Assembly (NCBI RefSeq): GCF_025447595.1
Contig: NZ_JAOEJU010000004.1
Coordinates: 233,634 to 297,633 of the forward strand
Reading direction: 5' to 3'
DNA: 64,000 nt
Origin: Pseudomonas koreensis
GTDB lineage: Bacteria; Pseudomonadota; Gammaproteobacteria; Pseudomonadales; Pseudomonadaceae
The position numbers were made by a program, and so were the translations under genes. Of the stretch, positions 8,569 through 29,803 are shown piece after piece. Positions within the stretch are counted from its first letter, which is position 1. The number at the start of each line of letters is the position of its first letter. The notes beneath the pieces are model-generated. The model did no database searches. It had not been told where the DNA came from and worked only from the letters and a program-made list of their open reading frames with translations.

Positions 8569-10185
8569 TCAGAACCGGCTGACGCCGAAGCTGTTGGGTT
8601 GCAGCGTGCGCACGTCGGCTTCGTGGCAGATGTCCAGCAGATAGCCGAGCAGGGTGCGGGTGTCGCGCGGATCGATCAGCCCGTCGTCCCACAGGTTGGC
8701 GCTGCCGTAGAGAGCGGTGGACTGGCTGTCGAGTTTCTGCGCGGTGACCTGCTCCAGCATGTCGAGCATTTTCGGGTCGGGTACCAGGCCGTCCTTGAGT
8801 TGTTTGGCTTCGGTGACGATGCGCAGCACCTTGCCGGCCTGGGCGCCGCCCATCACCGCCGTGCGGCTGTTGGGCCAGGCGAAGATGAAGCGCGGATCGA
8901 GCCCGCGTCCGCACATCGCGTAGTTGCCCGCACCGTAGGAGCCACCGACCACGATTGTCAGTTTCGGCACCCGTGCATTGGCCACGGCCTGAATCAGTTT
9001 TGAGCCGTGCTTGATCACGCCGTGCTGTTCCGATTCGGTGCCGACCATGAAGCCGGTGGTGTTGTGAAAAAACAGCAGCGGCGTCTGGCTCTGGTCGCAC
9101 AGTTGAATGAACTGCGCCGCCTTGCTCGCGCCATTGGGCGTGATCGGCCCGTTGTTGCCGATGAAACCGCAGGTGCGCCCCTGAATTTTCAGGTGGCCGC
9201 AAACAGTCTGCTGATCGAACTCGCCCTTGAACTCCAGGAAGCGCGATTCATCGGTGATCCGCGCAATGATTTCGCGCACGTCGTAAGGTTTTTTCGGGTC
9301 GTCCGGAATCAGGCCGAGCAGTTCGTCGATGGGGTACAGCGGCTCCTTGAATTGCGGTTTGGGCAACCACGGTATTTGCTCGTTCCAGTTCAGCAGGCTG
9401 ACGATTTCCCGCACCTGACGCACGCCGTCGGCATCGTTTTCGGCCAGGTATTCGGCGGTGCCGGCCACTTGTGCGTGCATCTCGGCGCCGCCCAGTTCTT
9501 CGTCGGTGGCGACTTCACCGGTCGCTGCTTTAAGCAACGGCGGGCCGGCAAGAAACAGCTTGGCCTTGCCGCGCACCACCACCACGTAATCCGACAGCCC
9601 CGGCTGATAGGCGCCGCCAGCGGTGGCCGAGCCGTGCACCACGGTGATCTGCGGCAAACCCATCGCCGACATCCGCGCCTGATTGGCAAAACTGCGCGCG
9701 CCCTCGACGAAAATCTCCGCCGCGTAATTGAGGTTGGCGCCGCCGCTTTCGGCGAGGGTGATCACCGGCAGTTTGTTTTCCTGAGCGATCTGTTGCAGGC
9801 GCAGGGATTTTTTCAGACCCGACGGGGAAATCGTCCCGCCCTTGATCGCGCTGTTGTTCGCCACGATCAAGGCGCGCACGCCGGACACGTAGCCGATGCC
9901 CGCGATCAAGCCGCCACCGGCCGAACTGCCGTCCTTGTCGTCGTGCAGTTTGTAGCCGGCCAGGCTCGCCAGTTCGAGGAATGGCGCGCCGGGGTCGAGT
10001 AGCAGGTTCAGGCGTTCGCGGGGCAGCAACTGTCCGCGCTTGTCGAATTTCGGTTTGGCTTCGGCAGCCTTGTTCAGCAGGTTCTGTTCGAGTTGCTGGA
10101 CTTGCTCGATGGCCGCGAGCATCGCTGCGCGATTGCGAGCGAAGGCTTCGCTGTGCGGGTCAAGTTGGGACTGGATCTGCGGCAT
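8569..10185 (-). CDS. atuC: Geranyl-CoA carboxylase beta subunit AtuC
   Basis: The 538-residue carboxyltransferase subunit has two crotonase-like halves. The N-terminal half includes the acyl-CoA site around GGLIAGIGYVSG and the GSATAGGAYQPGLSDYV block. The C-terminal half includes NNGPITPNGASKAAQF, LLFFHNTTGFMVG and GGSYGAGNYAMCGR. It transfers carboxylate from biotin on AtuF to cis-geranyl-CoA. Its closest relatives include methylcrotonyl-CoA carboxylase LiuB; the position between atuB and atuD supports AtuC. The stop is followed 29 bases later by atuD. Confidence 0.9.
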   Translation of the reverse strand: MPQIQSQLDPHSEAFARNRAAMLAAIEQVQQLEQNLLNKAAEAKPKFDKRGQLLPRERLNLLLDPGAPFLELASLAGYKLHDDKDGSSAGGGLIAGIGYVSGVRALIVANNSAIKGGTISPSGLKKSLRLQQIAQENKLPVITLAESGGANLNYAAEIFVEGARSFANQARMSAMGLPQITVVHGSATAGGAYQPGLSDYVVVVRGKAKLFLAGPPLLKAATGEVATDEELGGAEMHAQVAGTAEYLAENDADGVRQVREIVSLLNWNEQIPWLPKPQFKEPLYPIDELLGLIPDDPKKPYDVREIIARITDESRFLEFKGEFDQQTVCGHLKIQGRTCGFIGNNGPITPNGASKAAQFIQLCDQSQTPLLFFHNTTGFMVGTESEQHGVIKHGSKLIQAVANARVPKLTIVVGGSYGAGNYAMCGRGLDPRFIFAWPNSRTAVMGGAQAGKVLRIVTEAKQLKDGLVPDPKMLDMLEQVTAQKLDSQSTALYGSANLWDDGLIDPRDTRTLLGYLLDICHEADVRTLQPNSFGVSRF

Positions 10186-10188
10186 GGC

Positions 10189-11058
10189 TTACTCCTTGTC
10201 CTTCAAGACGTCCGGCATATAGGCCCGGTGAAAACCGTTGAAGGATTCGCTGTGGGTCGCCTTGTGCAGCGGCCATGCTCGACTGCCCAGACTGGCTGCG
10301 CCGTCGATGCGCAAGGTGCTGCCGCTGATGAACGCGGCAGCCGGGCTGAGCAGAAACACGATCGCCGCGCTGACTTCCGACTCGGTGCCGATGCGCTTGA
10401 GCGGCACGTGTTCGCGTAAGGTCGGGATCACGGCTTTGAACGCGCCTTCGTAAGTGTCCATGCCGCTGGAAGCGATCCAGCCCGGGGCCAACGCATTCAC
10501 CCGTACCCCGGCGTAACCCCATTCGAACGCCGCCGTTTTGGTGAAGTTGTCCATGCCCGACCGCGCGGCGCCGGAGTGGCCCATACCGGGCATGCCGCCC
10601 CACATGTCGGCGAGCATGTTGACGATGCTGCCGCCGTGTTTGCTCATCGACTGGTTGAACACTTCCCGGGCCATCAGGAAACCGCCGACCAGATTGGTCC
10701 GCAGCACGGTTTCGAAACCTTTCTGATTGATCGAGGCCAGGGGCGACGGGTACTGGCCGCCGGCATTGTTGACCAGTCCGTGGATCGGCCCGTGTGCCCG
10801 GATCAGTTCGCTGATCAGTGCTTTCACGGCTTCTTCGTCGCGAATGTCGCAGGTGTTCCAGGCGGCGAGACCGCCGTCTTCGGCAATTTCGGCAGCGACG
10901 GTTTGAAGCTTTTCCGGTTTGCGTCCGACCAATATAACGTTGGCCCCGAGCGCCGCCAGTTCATGGGCGGTGCAACGCCCGATGCCACTGCCGCCTCCGG
11001 TGACGATGACGGTCTGACCGCTGAACAGATCAGCCCTGAAAATCGATTCGAACGCCAT
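10189..11058 (-). CDS. atuB: Short-chain dehydrogenase AtuB
   Basis: The 289-residue SDR has the nucleotide motif TGGGSGIGR (near residue 20) and the NNAGGQYPSP motif. The active-site region is unusual: the expected Tyr-x-x-x-Lys sits at about GHSGAARSGMDNFTK, where the Tyr is replaced, as in 2,4-dienoyl-CoA-reductase-like SDRs. It probably acts in citronellol/citronellate or side-chain oxidation in the atu pathway; its exact reaction is unsettled. It is 12 bases after atuA and 3 before atuC, so clearly in one operon. Confidence 0.85.
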   Translation of the reverse strand: MAFESIFRADLFSGQTVIVTGGGSGIGRCTAHELAALGANVILVGRKPEKLQTVAAEIAEDGGLAAWNTCDIRDEEAVKALISELIRAHGPIHGLVNNAGGQYPSPLASINQKGFETVLRTNLVGGFLMAREVFNQSMSKHGGSIVNMLADMWGGMPGMGHSGAARSGMDNFTKTAAFEWGYAGVRVNALAPGWIASSGMDTYEGAFKAVIPTLREHVPLKRIGTESEVSAAIVFLLSPAAAFISGSTLRIDGAASLGSRAWPLHKATHSESFNGFHRAYMPDVLKDKE

Positions 11059-11070
11059 GGTGCCAATCCT

Positions 11071-12861
11071 CTAGTCGAACTGTTCGGCGATGCTCTGCGG
11101 CACCGGGATCTGGATTTCCAGTAGTTGTTGGGCGAAGGCCTTGCCTTGCGGGTCGATACGCAGGCTCGCCACGCCACCGCCACCGAGGGCGTTTTCCAGC
11201 AGGAAGTTGAGGCTGTGGGTGCCCGGCAGATACCAGCGTTCGACCCGGCCGTAAATCGGGTCGAGGACATGGCTCATCCAGTCGACGACCACCGCCGGGG
11301 TCAACGCCTCGGCGATCCACGGCAGGTATTCGGGACGACGCGGCATGACGCCGATGTTGCTGTGATTGCCTTTGTCGCCGGAGCGTGCCACGGCCAGCTT
11401 CACCAGTGGCACACTCGCGTCGGCGCGGCCCTGGGGTTTGGGCGTTTCGTGGGGCCGGGGCAGATCCTGACTGTCGAGGGTGGCGGGGGCGGGCAGAGTG
11501 AATGGATGAGACTCGCCAGCGATGTCGATCTGCAATGTGCAGGCGCTTTTGTCGATCAGGAACGAGAACAGCCGGATCAGCGGATACACCGTCGGCCGCC
11601 CGCCGACAATGCCGGTCAGGCCCGGCGCCATGCCGGTGGCGGCCTGGGCGATCTCCCGGGAGAACAGGATCAACGCTTGTTTGTTCGGGTGACGCACGGC
11701 GAGTTTGATCACCACTTCACGGCTGTCCCGGCGCTGGCCGTGAGGGCCGTAGGTGGCTTCGCTGCCGAGCAGTTCGAAGTGGGTTTCGGTGTAGGGGCCG
11801 AGACCTTTCTGGTCGAGCATTTCCGAAGTCTTGTCGAGGATCGCCTGGCTGACGCGCCGGGCTTTCTCCACGGCATCGATGCCGGCGATCAGGCAACTGG
11901 CGGTGCAACGGAAACCGTCCGGATACGTTGCGCTGACCTTGTATTGGTCGCTGGGCGGCAGGCCTTTGGCACCGTGGACCCGGACGGCGTTTTTGCCTTG
12001 TTGCTGGAGTTTGACCTGGCTGAAATCGCAGACCACATCGGGCAACAGATAGGCCTGAGGGTCACCGATTTCGTAGAGCATCTGCTCGCCGACGGTCAGT
12101 GGCGTGACCAGTCCGCCGGAACCTTCGGGTTTGCTGACGATGAACTGGCCGTCGGTGCTGACTTCGACGATCGGGAAACCGATGTGTTCGTAGTCCGGCA
12201 CGTCGCGCCAGTCGGTGAAGTTGCCGCCGGTGCACTGCGCGCCGCATTCGATGATGTGCCCGGCCAGGGCCGCTTGCGCGAGTTTGTCGTAGTCGTGCCA
12301 CGACCAGCCGAATTCGTGCACCAGCGCGGCGCTGACCACTGCGCTGTCGACCACACGGCCGGTGATGACGACATCCGCGCCCAGGCGCAGCGCTTCGACA
12401 ATGCCCGGCGCGCCGAGGTAGGCGTTGGTCGACACGCACATCGGCGGCAGCGGGGCGCCGCTGAACATTTCCGTGATGCCTCGGGTGGCGAATTGTTTGA
12501 AGTTCGGTTGCAGGTCATCGCCCGACAGCACGGCGATTTTCAGCGCCACGCCGGCCTTGTCGCAGGCCGCTTGCAGAGCGGCGGCGCAGGCCTTGGGATT
12601 GACCCCGCCGGCATTGCTGATGACGCGAATCTTCTGTTCGGCCAGTTTCGGCAGCAGGGGCGCGAGGACTTCGATGAAATCGCCGGCGAACCCGGCTTGC
12701 GGGTCCTTCATGCGCGCGCCCGCCATGATCGACATGGTGATTTCGGCCAGGTAGTCGAAGACCAGATAATCCAGCTGTCCTGCGGCCACAAGCTGCGCGG
12801 CGGCGGTTGAGGTGTCTCCCCAGAATGCGCTGGCGCATCCGATGCGAACCGTGGTGGGCAT
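11071..12861 (-). CDS. atuA: Acyclic terpene utilization protein AtuA
   Basis: The 596-residue protein starts at the ATG at 12861, with GGAG seven bases upstream. It begins [14 protein letters not shown] and contains a long AtuA core (residues 1-460: [42 protein letters not shown]). A C-terminal domain follows, with [16 protein letters not shown]. AtuA is needed for growth on citronellol and geraniol, but its reaction is not established. It is the first gene of the operon and faces the divergent regulator atuR across a 194-bp region with two operators. Confidence 0.92.
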   Translation of the reverse strand: MPTTVRIGCASAFWGDTSTAAAQLVAAGQLDYLVFDYLAEITMSIMAGARMKDPQAGFAGDFIEVLAPLLPKLAEQKIRVISNAGGVNPKACAAALQAACDKAGVALKIAVLSGDDLQPNFKQFATRGITEMFSGAPLPPMCVSTNAYLGAPGIVEALRLGADVVITGRVVDSAVVSAALVHEFGWSWHDYDKLAQAALAGHIIECGAQCTGGNFTDWRDVPDYEHIGFPIVEVSTDGQFIVSKPEGSGGLVTPLTVGEQMLYEIGDPQAYLLPDVVCDFSQVKLQQQGKNAVRVHGAKGLPPSDQYKVSATYPDGFRCTASCLIAGIDAVEKARRVSQAILDKTSEMLDQKGLGPYTETHFELLGSEATYGPHGQRRDSREVVIKLAVRHPNKQALILFSREIAQAATGMAPGLTGIVGGRPTVYPLIRLFSFLIDKSACTLQIDIAGESHPFTLPAPATLDSQDLPRPHETPKPQGRADASVPLVKLAVARSGDKGNHSNIGVMPRRPEYLPWIAEALTPAVVVDWMSHVLDPIYGRVERWYLPGTHSLNFLLENALGGGGVASLRIDPQGKAFAQQLLEIQIPVPQSIAEQFD

Positions 12862-12907
12862 TTTGATCTCCGACTCAGGAACCTGTGACAGAAGTGCATC
12901 GAGACTA

Positions 12908-12923
12908 CCAAGCAAGCGCTTGG
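12908..12923. promoter_or_regulatory. AtuR operator, copy 1
   Basis: CCAAGCAAGCGCTTGG contains the palindrome CAAGCGCTTG and is the exact reverse complement of the second copy at 12952-12967. Work on P. aeruginosa describes AtuR repressing atu genes by binding two 13-bp inverted repeats in the atuA-atuR intergenic region, which fits this position. Confidence 0.85.
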
Positions 12924-12951
12924 TTTGTAAACGCCTGGAATTATCTTCTGC

Positions 12952-12967
12952 CCAAGCGCTTGCTTGG
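12952..12967. promoter_or_regulatory. AtuR operator, copy 2
   Basis: CCAAGCGCTTGCTTGG is the mirror-image of copy 1. The centres are 44 bp apart, close to four helical turns, so two AtuR dimers would sit on the same DNA face. The sites lie between the atuA and atuR starts and probably cover both divergent promoters. Confidence 0.85.
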
Positions 12968-13055
12968 TCACCGCCGGCGGCTTAAATTGCCCGCGCAACC
13001 CCGCCGTTTCTGCGGCGTGCGGCGCATTTGACTGATCGACTGTAGGAGAGAACGG

Positions 13056-13679
13056 GTGGACGAGCAAAAAGCCCTGAGGGTCATGCGTGAACTGGTCGAT
13101 GCCGGCCAGCTGACCGATCCGGACAGCGCTCGCGGCAAACTGCTGCAAGTGGCGGCCCACCTGTTCCGCAACAAAGGCTACGAGCGCACCACCGTGCGCG
13201 ATCTGGCCGGTGCCGTGGGGATTCAGTCGGGCAGCATCTTTCATCACTTCAAGAGCAAGGATGAAATCCTGCGGGCGGTGATGGAGGAAACCATCCGCTA
13301 CAACACCGCGCTGATGCGTGCGGCCCTTGCCGATGCCGCCGATGTGCGCGAGCGGGTGCTGGCGCTGATCCGCTGTGAATTGCAGTCGATCATGGGCGGC
13401 AGCGGCGAGGCGATGGCGGTGTTGGTGTACGAATGGCGTTCGCTGTCCGAAGACGGTCAGGCAAAAGTGCTGGCGCTGCGCGACATTTACGAAGACCTCT
13501 GGCTGCAAGTGCTGGGTGAGGCCAAAGAGGCGGGGTTCATCCGTGGCGACGTGTTCATTACCCGACGATTTCTCACGGGCGCGTTGTCCTGGACCACCAC
13601 CTGGTTCCGCGCCGGCGGCAGCCTTAGCCTGGATCAACTGGCCGAAGAAGCGCTGATTCTGGTACTCGAAGAACGCTAG
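13056..13679 (+). CDS. atuR: TetR-family repressor AtuR
   Basis: The 207-residue protein uses a GTG start at 13056 with AGGAG upstream. The N-terminal helix-turn-helix (residues of about 25-75: LLQVAAHLFRNKGYERTTVRDLAGAVGIQSGSIF split over two helices, then HHFKSKDEIL) is typical of TetR. The C-terminal two-thirds is an all-helical ligand domain. It is divergent from atuA across two operators and is expected to repress the atu operon until a terpene-derived CoA ester binds. The ligand is inferred from the pathway. Confidence 0.9.
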   Translation: MDEQKALRVMRELVDAGQLTDPDSARGKLLQVAAHLFRNKGYERTTVRDLAGAVGIQSGSIFHHFKSKDEILRAVMEETIRYNTALMRAALADAADVRERVLALIRCELQSIMGGSGEAMAVLVYEWRSLSEDGQAKVLALRDIYEDLWLQVLGEAKEAGFIRGDVFITRRFLTGALSWTTTWFRAGGSLSLDQLAEEALILVLEER

Positions 13680-13770
13680 GCGCTTTCTATCGGGTCGGGA
13701 AACTGGCTAACTGGGCGAAACCGCCTAGCTTGAATGCAATGATCGGTACTTTTTCGGGGAGTGGGGTGTT

Positions 13771-14568
13771 TTGAAGTCTTCGCCAATTCGGACGGCCGCC
13801 GGGCTGATGCTCGCAGCGCTGGCTGCATCATGGGTATTGTCTGCTCCGGCGGCGCAAGTGGTTCGGGTGGGCGCGGCGCATTTTCCGCCCTACACCATTC
13901 GCCCGGAAAACGGCGCCGACACCGGCCTGCTGCCGGAACTGGTCGCGGCTTTGAACAGCGCCCAGAGCGACTATCGTTTCGAGCTGGTGCCCACCTCGAT
14001 TCCTCGCCGGTTCGGCGATTTCAAGGATGGCCGCACCGACATGGCGATCTTCGAAAATCCGGAATGGGGCTGGAAAGACATTCCCCACACCACCGTCGAC
14101 ATGGGCCTGGAGGACGCGGAGATTTTCGTCGCGCAGAACAAGCCCGGTCGTCAGCAGAATTACTTCGCCGATCTCAAGGGAAAACGGCTGGCGCTGTACA
14201 GCGGCTATCACTACGAATTCGCCAACTTCAACGCCGATCCCAAGTACCTCGCTGAAACCTACAGCGCCACGCTGACCTATTCCCACGACAGCAACCTGTT
14301 GATGGTCTTGCGCGGACGCGCGGACGTTGCGCTGGTGACCCGCTCGTACTTGTTCGATTACCTGCTGCGCAACGAAAAAGTGCGCGACGAATTGCTGGTG
14401 TCGCAACGCATCGACCAGATCTACCACCATTACGCGATTCTCAGTCCGAAGGCGCCGATCACCGGCGAAGCGTTCGGCAAATTGCTGCAAGGTCTGCGCG
14501 ACAACGGGCAGATGCTAAAGATCTTCGATCCGTACAAGATTGCGGTGGTGCCGGTGCCGCATCAGTGA
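13771..14568 (+). CDS. Periplasmic solute-binding protein, family 3 type
   Basis: The 265-residue protein uses a probable TTG start at 13771, with GGGGAG upstream. A signal peptide covers about residues 1-28 (hydrophobic LMLAALAASWVLSAPAAQ). The mature part begins VVRVGAAHFPPYTIRPENGADTGLLPELV, the usual opening of amino-acid-type binding proteins, and later has DLKGKRLALYSGYHY. No permease or ATPase gene is adjacent, so it may be an orphan receptor-type protein. The ligand is unknown. It lies between atuR and the first pyoverdine promoter. Confidence 0.78.
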   Translation: MKSSPIRTAAGLMLAALAASWVLSAPAAQVVRVGAAHFPPYTIRPENGADTGLLPELVAALNSAQSDYRFELVPTSIPRRFGDFKDGRTDMAIFENPEWGWKDIPHTTVDMGLEDAEIFVAQNKPGRQQNYFADLKGKRLALYSGYHYEFANFNADPKYLAETYSATLTYSHDSNLLMVLRGRADVALVTRSYLFDYLLRNEKVRDELLVSQRIDQIYHHYAILSPKAPITGEAFGKLLQGLRDNGQMLKIFDPYKIAVVPVPHQ

Positions 14569-14591
14569 CCAGCGGTTTTTCGCGTCCGGCC

Positions 14592-14615
14592 TAAATTTCC
14601 CGCCCCGGCTCACGT
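14592..14615 (+). promoter_or_regulatory. PvdS-dependent promoter (TAAAT-N16-CGT)
   Basis: TAAAT at 14592-14596 is followed by exactly 16 bases and CGT at 14613-14615, preceded by C as in the iron-starvation box CTAAAT. It lies 41 bases before the acetyltransferase start and links that gene to the pyoverdine regulon. Confidence 0.85.
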
Positions 14616-14655
14616 CCCATCGTTGAACTGTCGACGATTATCGTGAGCCCGACCC

Positions 14656-15669
14656 ATGTCCAATCTGAATGACCTGACTGCCCTGGCCCTGCCTTCGGGC
14701 AGCCAACTGGTAGCCGATGCCACCGAAAGCCGTCTGAGCCTGAGCCTGGACGGGCAACCGCTGATTCGCCTGCGTCTTGATCGTGAAGGCCAGGGGCCGA
14801 TCCAGATCGATGAACGCTACGCACTGCCGCCGGGCCAGGCGCTGTGGGCGGCCTGTTATTGGCTGTTTGCCCGGGATCCGGCGCGTCAGCAATTGATCTG
14901 GCAACTCGATCAGGCTCCAACCGAAGCCTTGCTCAGTGGTTTGTTGGTGGGCACTGAAGTGGCGGGAGAATATCGCTGCGAACGCACGTTGTTCTGGCAA
15001 TTGCCGCAACCGTGGCTCGGCACCTCACTGACGGGCAGTTATCCGCAGCAGATGGTCATCAGCAACGGCAAGCGCCATCCGCTGCGACCGATGAAGCCGC
15101 GTGGCGAGGTCTATCGGCGTTTCGATGCCCGTCTCGGTGCCTGGATTTCCCTGCGAACGGTGGAGATCGAGCAGGATCTGGCGCGCTTCAATCGCTGGCA
15201 GAACAGCCCGCGAGTCGCCAGTTTCTGGCAGGAGGAGGGCAGCCTCGAACAGCATCGCGAGTACCTGAGCAAACTTGACGCCGATCCGCACACGCTGACC
15301 CTGATCGGATGTTTCGATGATCAGCCGTTTGCCTATTTTGAAGCCTACTGGGCCAAGGAAGATCGCATCGCACCGTTCTACGATGCCGACAATTACGATC
15401 GCGGCATTCACATGCTGGTCGGGGAGGAAGATCATCGCGGCCCGCACAAGGTGGCGAGCTGGCTATCGGCGCTGGTGCACTACCTGTTCCTGGACGATCC
15501 GCGTACTCAACGTGTGGTCGCCGAACCGCGTGCCGACAACGCGAAGATGATCGGCCACATGCACAACCAGTGCTTCCACTGCGAGAAGGAATTCGACTTC
15601 CCGCACAAGCGCGCGGCGCTGATGATCCTTGGGCGCGAGCGGTTTTTTGATCGCTGCAAACTGGTGTGA
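14656..15669 (+). CDS. pvdY: Siderophore-type N-acetyltransferase (probable PvdY)
   Basis: The 337-residue protein has a C-terminal GNAT domain of the IucB/RhbD siderophore-acetyltransferase type (about residues 150-335: GCFDDQPFAYFEAYWAKED, then DRGIHMLVGEEDHRGPHK and VAEPRADNAKMIGHM). The N-terminal part is a family-specific extension. Such enzymes acetylate N5-hydroxyornithine or N6-hydroxylysine. A PvdS promoter directly upstream and pvdS immediately downstream (convergent) support a role in pyoverdine synthesis, most likely making acetyl-hydroxyornithine. The symbol is by context and homology class, and the exact substrate is inferred. Confidence 0.8.
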   Translation: MSNLNDLTALALPSGSQLVADATESRLSLSLDGQPLIRLRLDREGQGPIQIDERYALPPGQALWAACYWLFARDPARQQLIWQLDQAPTEALLSGLLVGTEVAGEYRCERTLFWQLPQPWLGTSLTGSYPQQMVISNGKRHPLRPMKPRGEVYRRFDARLGAWISLRTVEIEQDLARFNRWQNSPRVASFWQEEGSLEQHREYLSKLDADPHTLTLIGCFDDQPFAYFEAYWAKEDRIAPFYDADNYDRGIHMLVGEEDHRGPHKVASWLSALVHYLFLDDPRTQRVVAEPRADNAKMIGHMHNQCFHCEKEFDFPHKRAALMILGRERFFDRCKLV

Positions 15670-15683
15670 TTTCTCGCTGAAAC

Positions 15684-15727
15684 AAAAAAGATCGCAGCCC
15701 TTCAACGAAGGCTGCGATCTTTTTTTT
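15684..15727. terminator. Bidirectional intrinsic terminator
   Basis: The stem AAAAAAGATCGCAGCC / GGCTGCGATCTTTTTT has a ten-base loop and is flanked by A-rich and T-rich tracts. It separates the convergent pvdY and pvdS genes and can act in both directions. Confidence 0.9.
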
Positions 15728-15752
15728 GGCTCTGCTTAAGCCCTGTTTTGGT

Positions 15753-16307
15753 TCAGCGACGGTTCGCGGACACTGCATCGGCGCGACTGCCGGATACCTT
15801 GCGGCAGTGCACCAGCGCATCACGAATCATGAAGTTGACCAGCGTCGGCGAAACACCGAGTTCCTTGGCGATGTCCTTCTGCGGCACGCCGTGCAGACGG
15901 TACATCTCGAAGGCGTAGCGCGTGCGGACCGGCAACTCGGTCAGCGCGTCGGCGATGTGTTCCAGGGTCGAGAAGTTGATGTGCGAGGTTTCCGGCGAAG
16001 CGCCCTGAATGACCACGTTCAACCCTTCCTCCTCGGGGCCGGCGTACTTCTGCTCCAGCGCCTGTTTGCGGTAGTGATCGATCGCCAGGTTGCGCACGAT
16101 CTGGAACAGATAACTCAGCTGGGCCTTGATCGACGACGTGATCGGCGGTGCCGACTGCAGTCGGAAGAACGCATCCTGCACCACATCTTCGGCGCGTGAC
16201 CGGCAGCCGGTAATGCGGGCTGCAATCTTGACCAGAATCAGTCGATTGTCGACGAATGCCTGAAGTAGCGGTGAATCGCACCTGCTTGTGGATACTTGTT
16301 CCGTCAT
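15753..16307 (-). CDS. pvdS: Iron-starvation ECF sigma factor PvdS
   Basis: The 184-residue protein starts at the ATG at 16307, with AAGGTGA upstream; a GTG three codons earlier is possible. Region 2 is unmistakable (ILVKIAARITGCRSRAEDVV, FFRLQSAP, YLFQIVRNLAIDHYRKQ) and region 4 reads LPVRTRYAFEMYRLHG followed by VPQKDIAKELGVSPTLVNFM. It closely resembles P. aeruginosa PvdS. It directs RNA polymerase to pyoverdine promoters and is normally held by the anti-sigma FpvR, whose gene is not in this window. A Fur-box-like sequence lies 85 bases upstream. Confidence 0.96.
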   Translation of the reverse strand: MTEQVSTSRCDSPLLQAFVDNRLILVKIAARITGCRSRAEDVVQDAFFRLQSAPPITSSIKAQLSYLFQIVRNLAIDHYRKQALEQKYAGPEEEGLNVVIQGASPETSHINFSTLEHIADALTELPVRTRYAFEMYRLHGVPQKDIAKELGVSPTLVNFMIRDALVHCRKVSGSRADAVSANRR

Positions 16308-16391
16308 GGAAATCACCTTGCTGCCAATAGGTTAGTGGGACGCCTGGGGGACGGGGCCGTCCTACACATCGAGCGACAAATTATGTTGAAT

Positions 16392-16410
16392 GATAATGAT
16401 TGTCAATTGA
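16392..16410 (-). promoter_or_regulatory. Fur box upstream of pvdS
   Basis: The 19-bp stretch beginning GATAATGATTGTCAATT agrees with the Fur consensus at 13 positions, mostly in the left half. It lies in the pvdS-pvdL divergent region, upstream of the pvdS start. Fur repression of pvdS in iron-replete cells is well established in Pseudomonas; the exact bases bound here are inferred. Confidence 0.8.
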
Positions 16411-16510
16411 GAAAGAGAACTAATGATCCATAACAGTGCGATCTGAGAACTGCGACACGCCGCCGCACTCGCCCAAGCGCCCAGCCCCGTTGGCGATCCA
16501 GCCTGCCGAC

Positions 16511-16534
16511 TAATTATTTCAAGACGTCATCCGT
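16511..16534 (+). promoter_or_regulatory. PvdS-dependent promoter for pvdL (one mismatch)
   Basis: CTAATT at 16510-16515 is followed by exactly 16 bases and CGT at 16532-16534. The spacing equals the three perfect PvdS boxes in this window; the only difference is TAATT for TAAAT. It predicts transcription starting near 16544 and a leader of about 145 bases before the pvdL ATG. Confidence 0.75.
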
Positions 16535-16585
16535 TCTCATTGGTGAATGGATCCGGGTACGCAGCCCCGGACCTACCGCATTCCA

Positions 16586-16638
16586 ATGCCTTGCACGGTC
16601 GGCGAAGACCGTGTCCCGCATGCCTTGCACGGGCATGC
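16586..16638 (+). promoter_or_regulatory. Duplicated hairpin leader of pvdL
   Basis: A 13-bp direct repeat, ATGCCTTGCACGG, occurs at 16586-16598 and 16620-16632. Each copy is part of a different hairpin: CACGGTC / GACCGTG (16594-16613, loop GGCGAA) and GCATGCC / GGCATGC (16618-16638). Both lie between the pvdL promoter and the ribosome site, in the untranslated leader. Function is unknown; it could affect mRNA stability or translation. Confidence 0.6.
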
Positions 16639-16687
16639 CGCAGCCAACCCGATTCCATCAGCAAGCCGAATTCAGGCAGGAAACCTC

Positions 16688-29683
<12,996 letters not shown>

Positions 29684-29753
29684 TCTTCAGCGTCAGTGAT
29701 CTCAACAACGATCAACCGGCACATGGATGTACGTTTGTATAGTTGACGATCCC

Positions 29754-29787
29754 GAACCGGCAGCCCAGTCTGCCGGTTCTCTTTTTT
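29754..29787 (+). terminator. Intrinsic terminator after pvdL
   Basis: A perfect ten-base stem, GAACCGGCAG / CTGCCGGTTC with a six-base loop, is followed by TCTTTTTT. It lies 71 bases after the pvdL stop and just before the hydrolase gene, so that gene probably has its own promoter or depends on read-through. Confidence 0.88.
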
Positions 29788-29803
29788 GTCGCGGGGGTGA
29801 TCG

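Noticed and set aside
12983..13007. TAAAT...CGT upstream of atuR as a PvdS box
   Set aside because: Spacing is 17 rather than 16, and the terpene regulator has no known iron-starvation link.
16392..16410. This site as a pvdL operator only
   Set aside because: It is nearer to pvdS, and Fur control of pvdS is the established pattern; direct action on pvdL is not needed.
16547..16687. Upstream in-frame ATG as the pvdL start
   Set aside because: It precedes the leader hairpins, has no ribosome site, and adds 47 residues with no counterpart at the PvdL N-terminus; the ATG at 16688 has AGGAAA.
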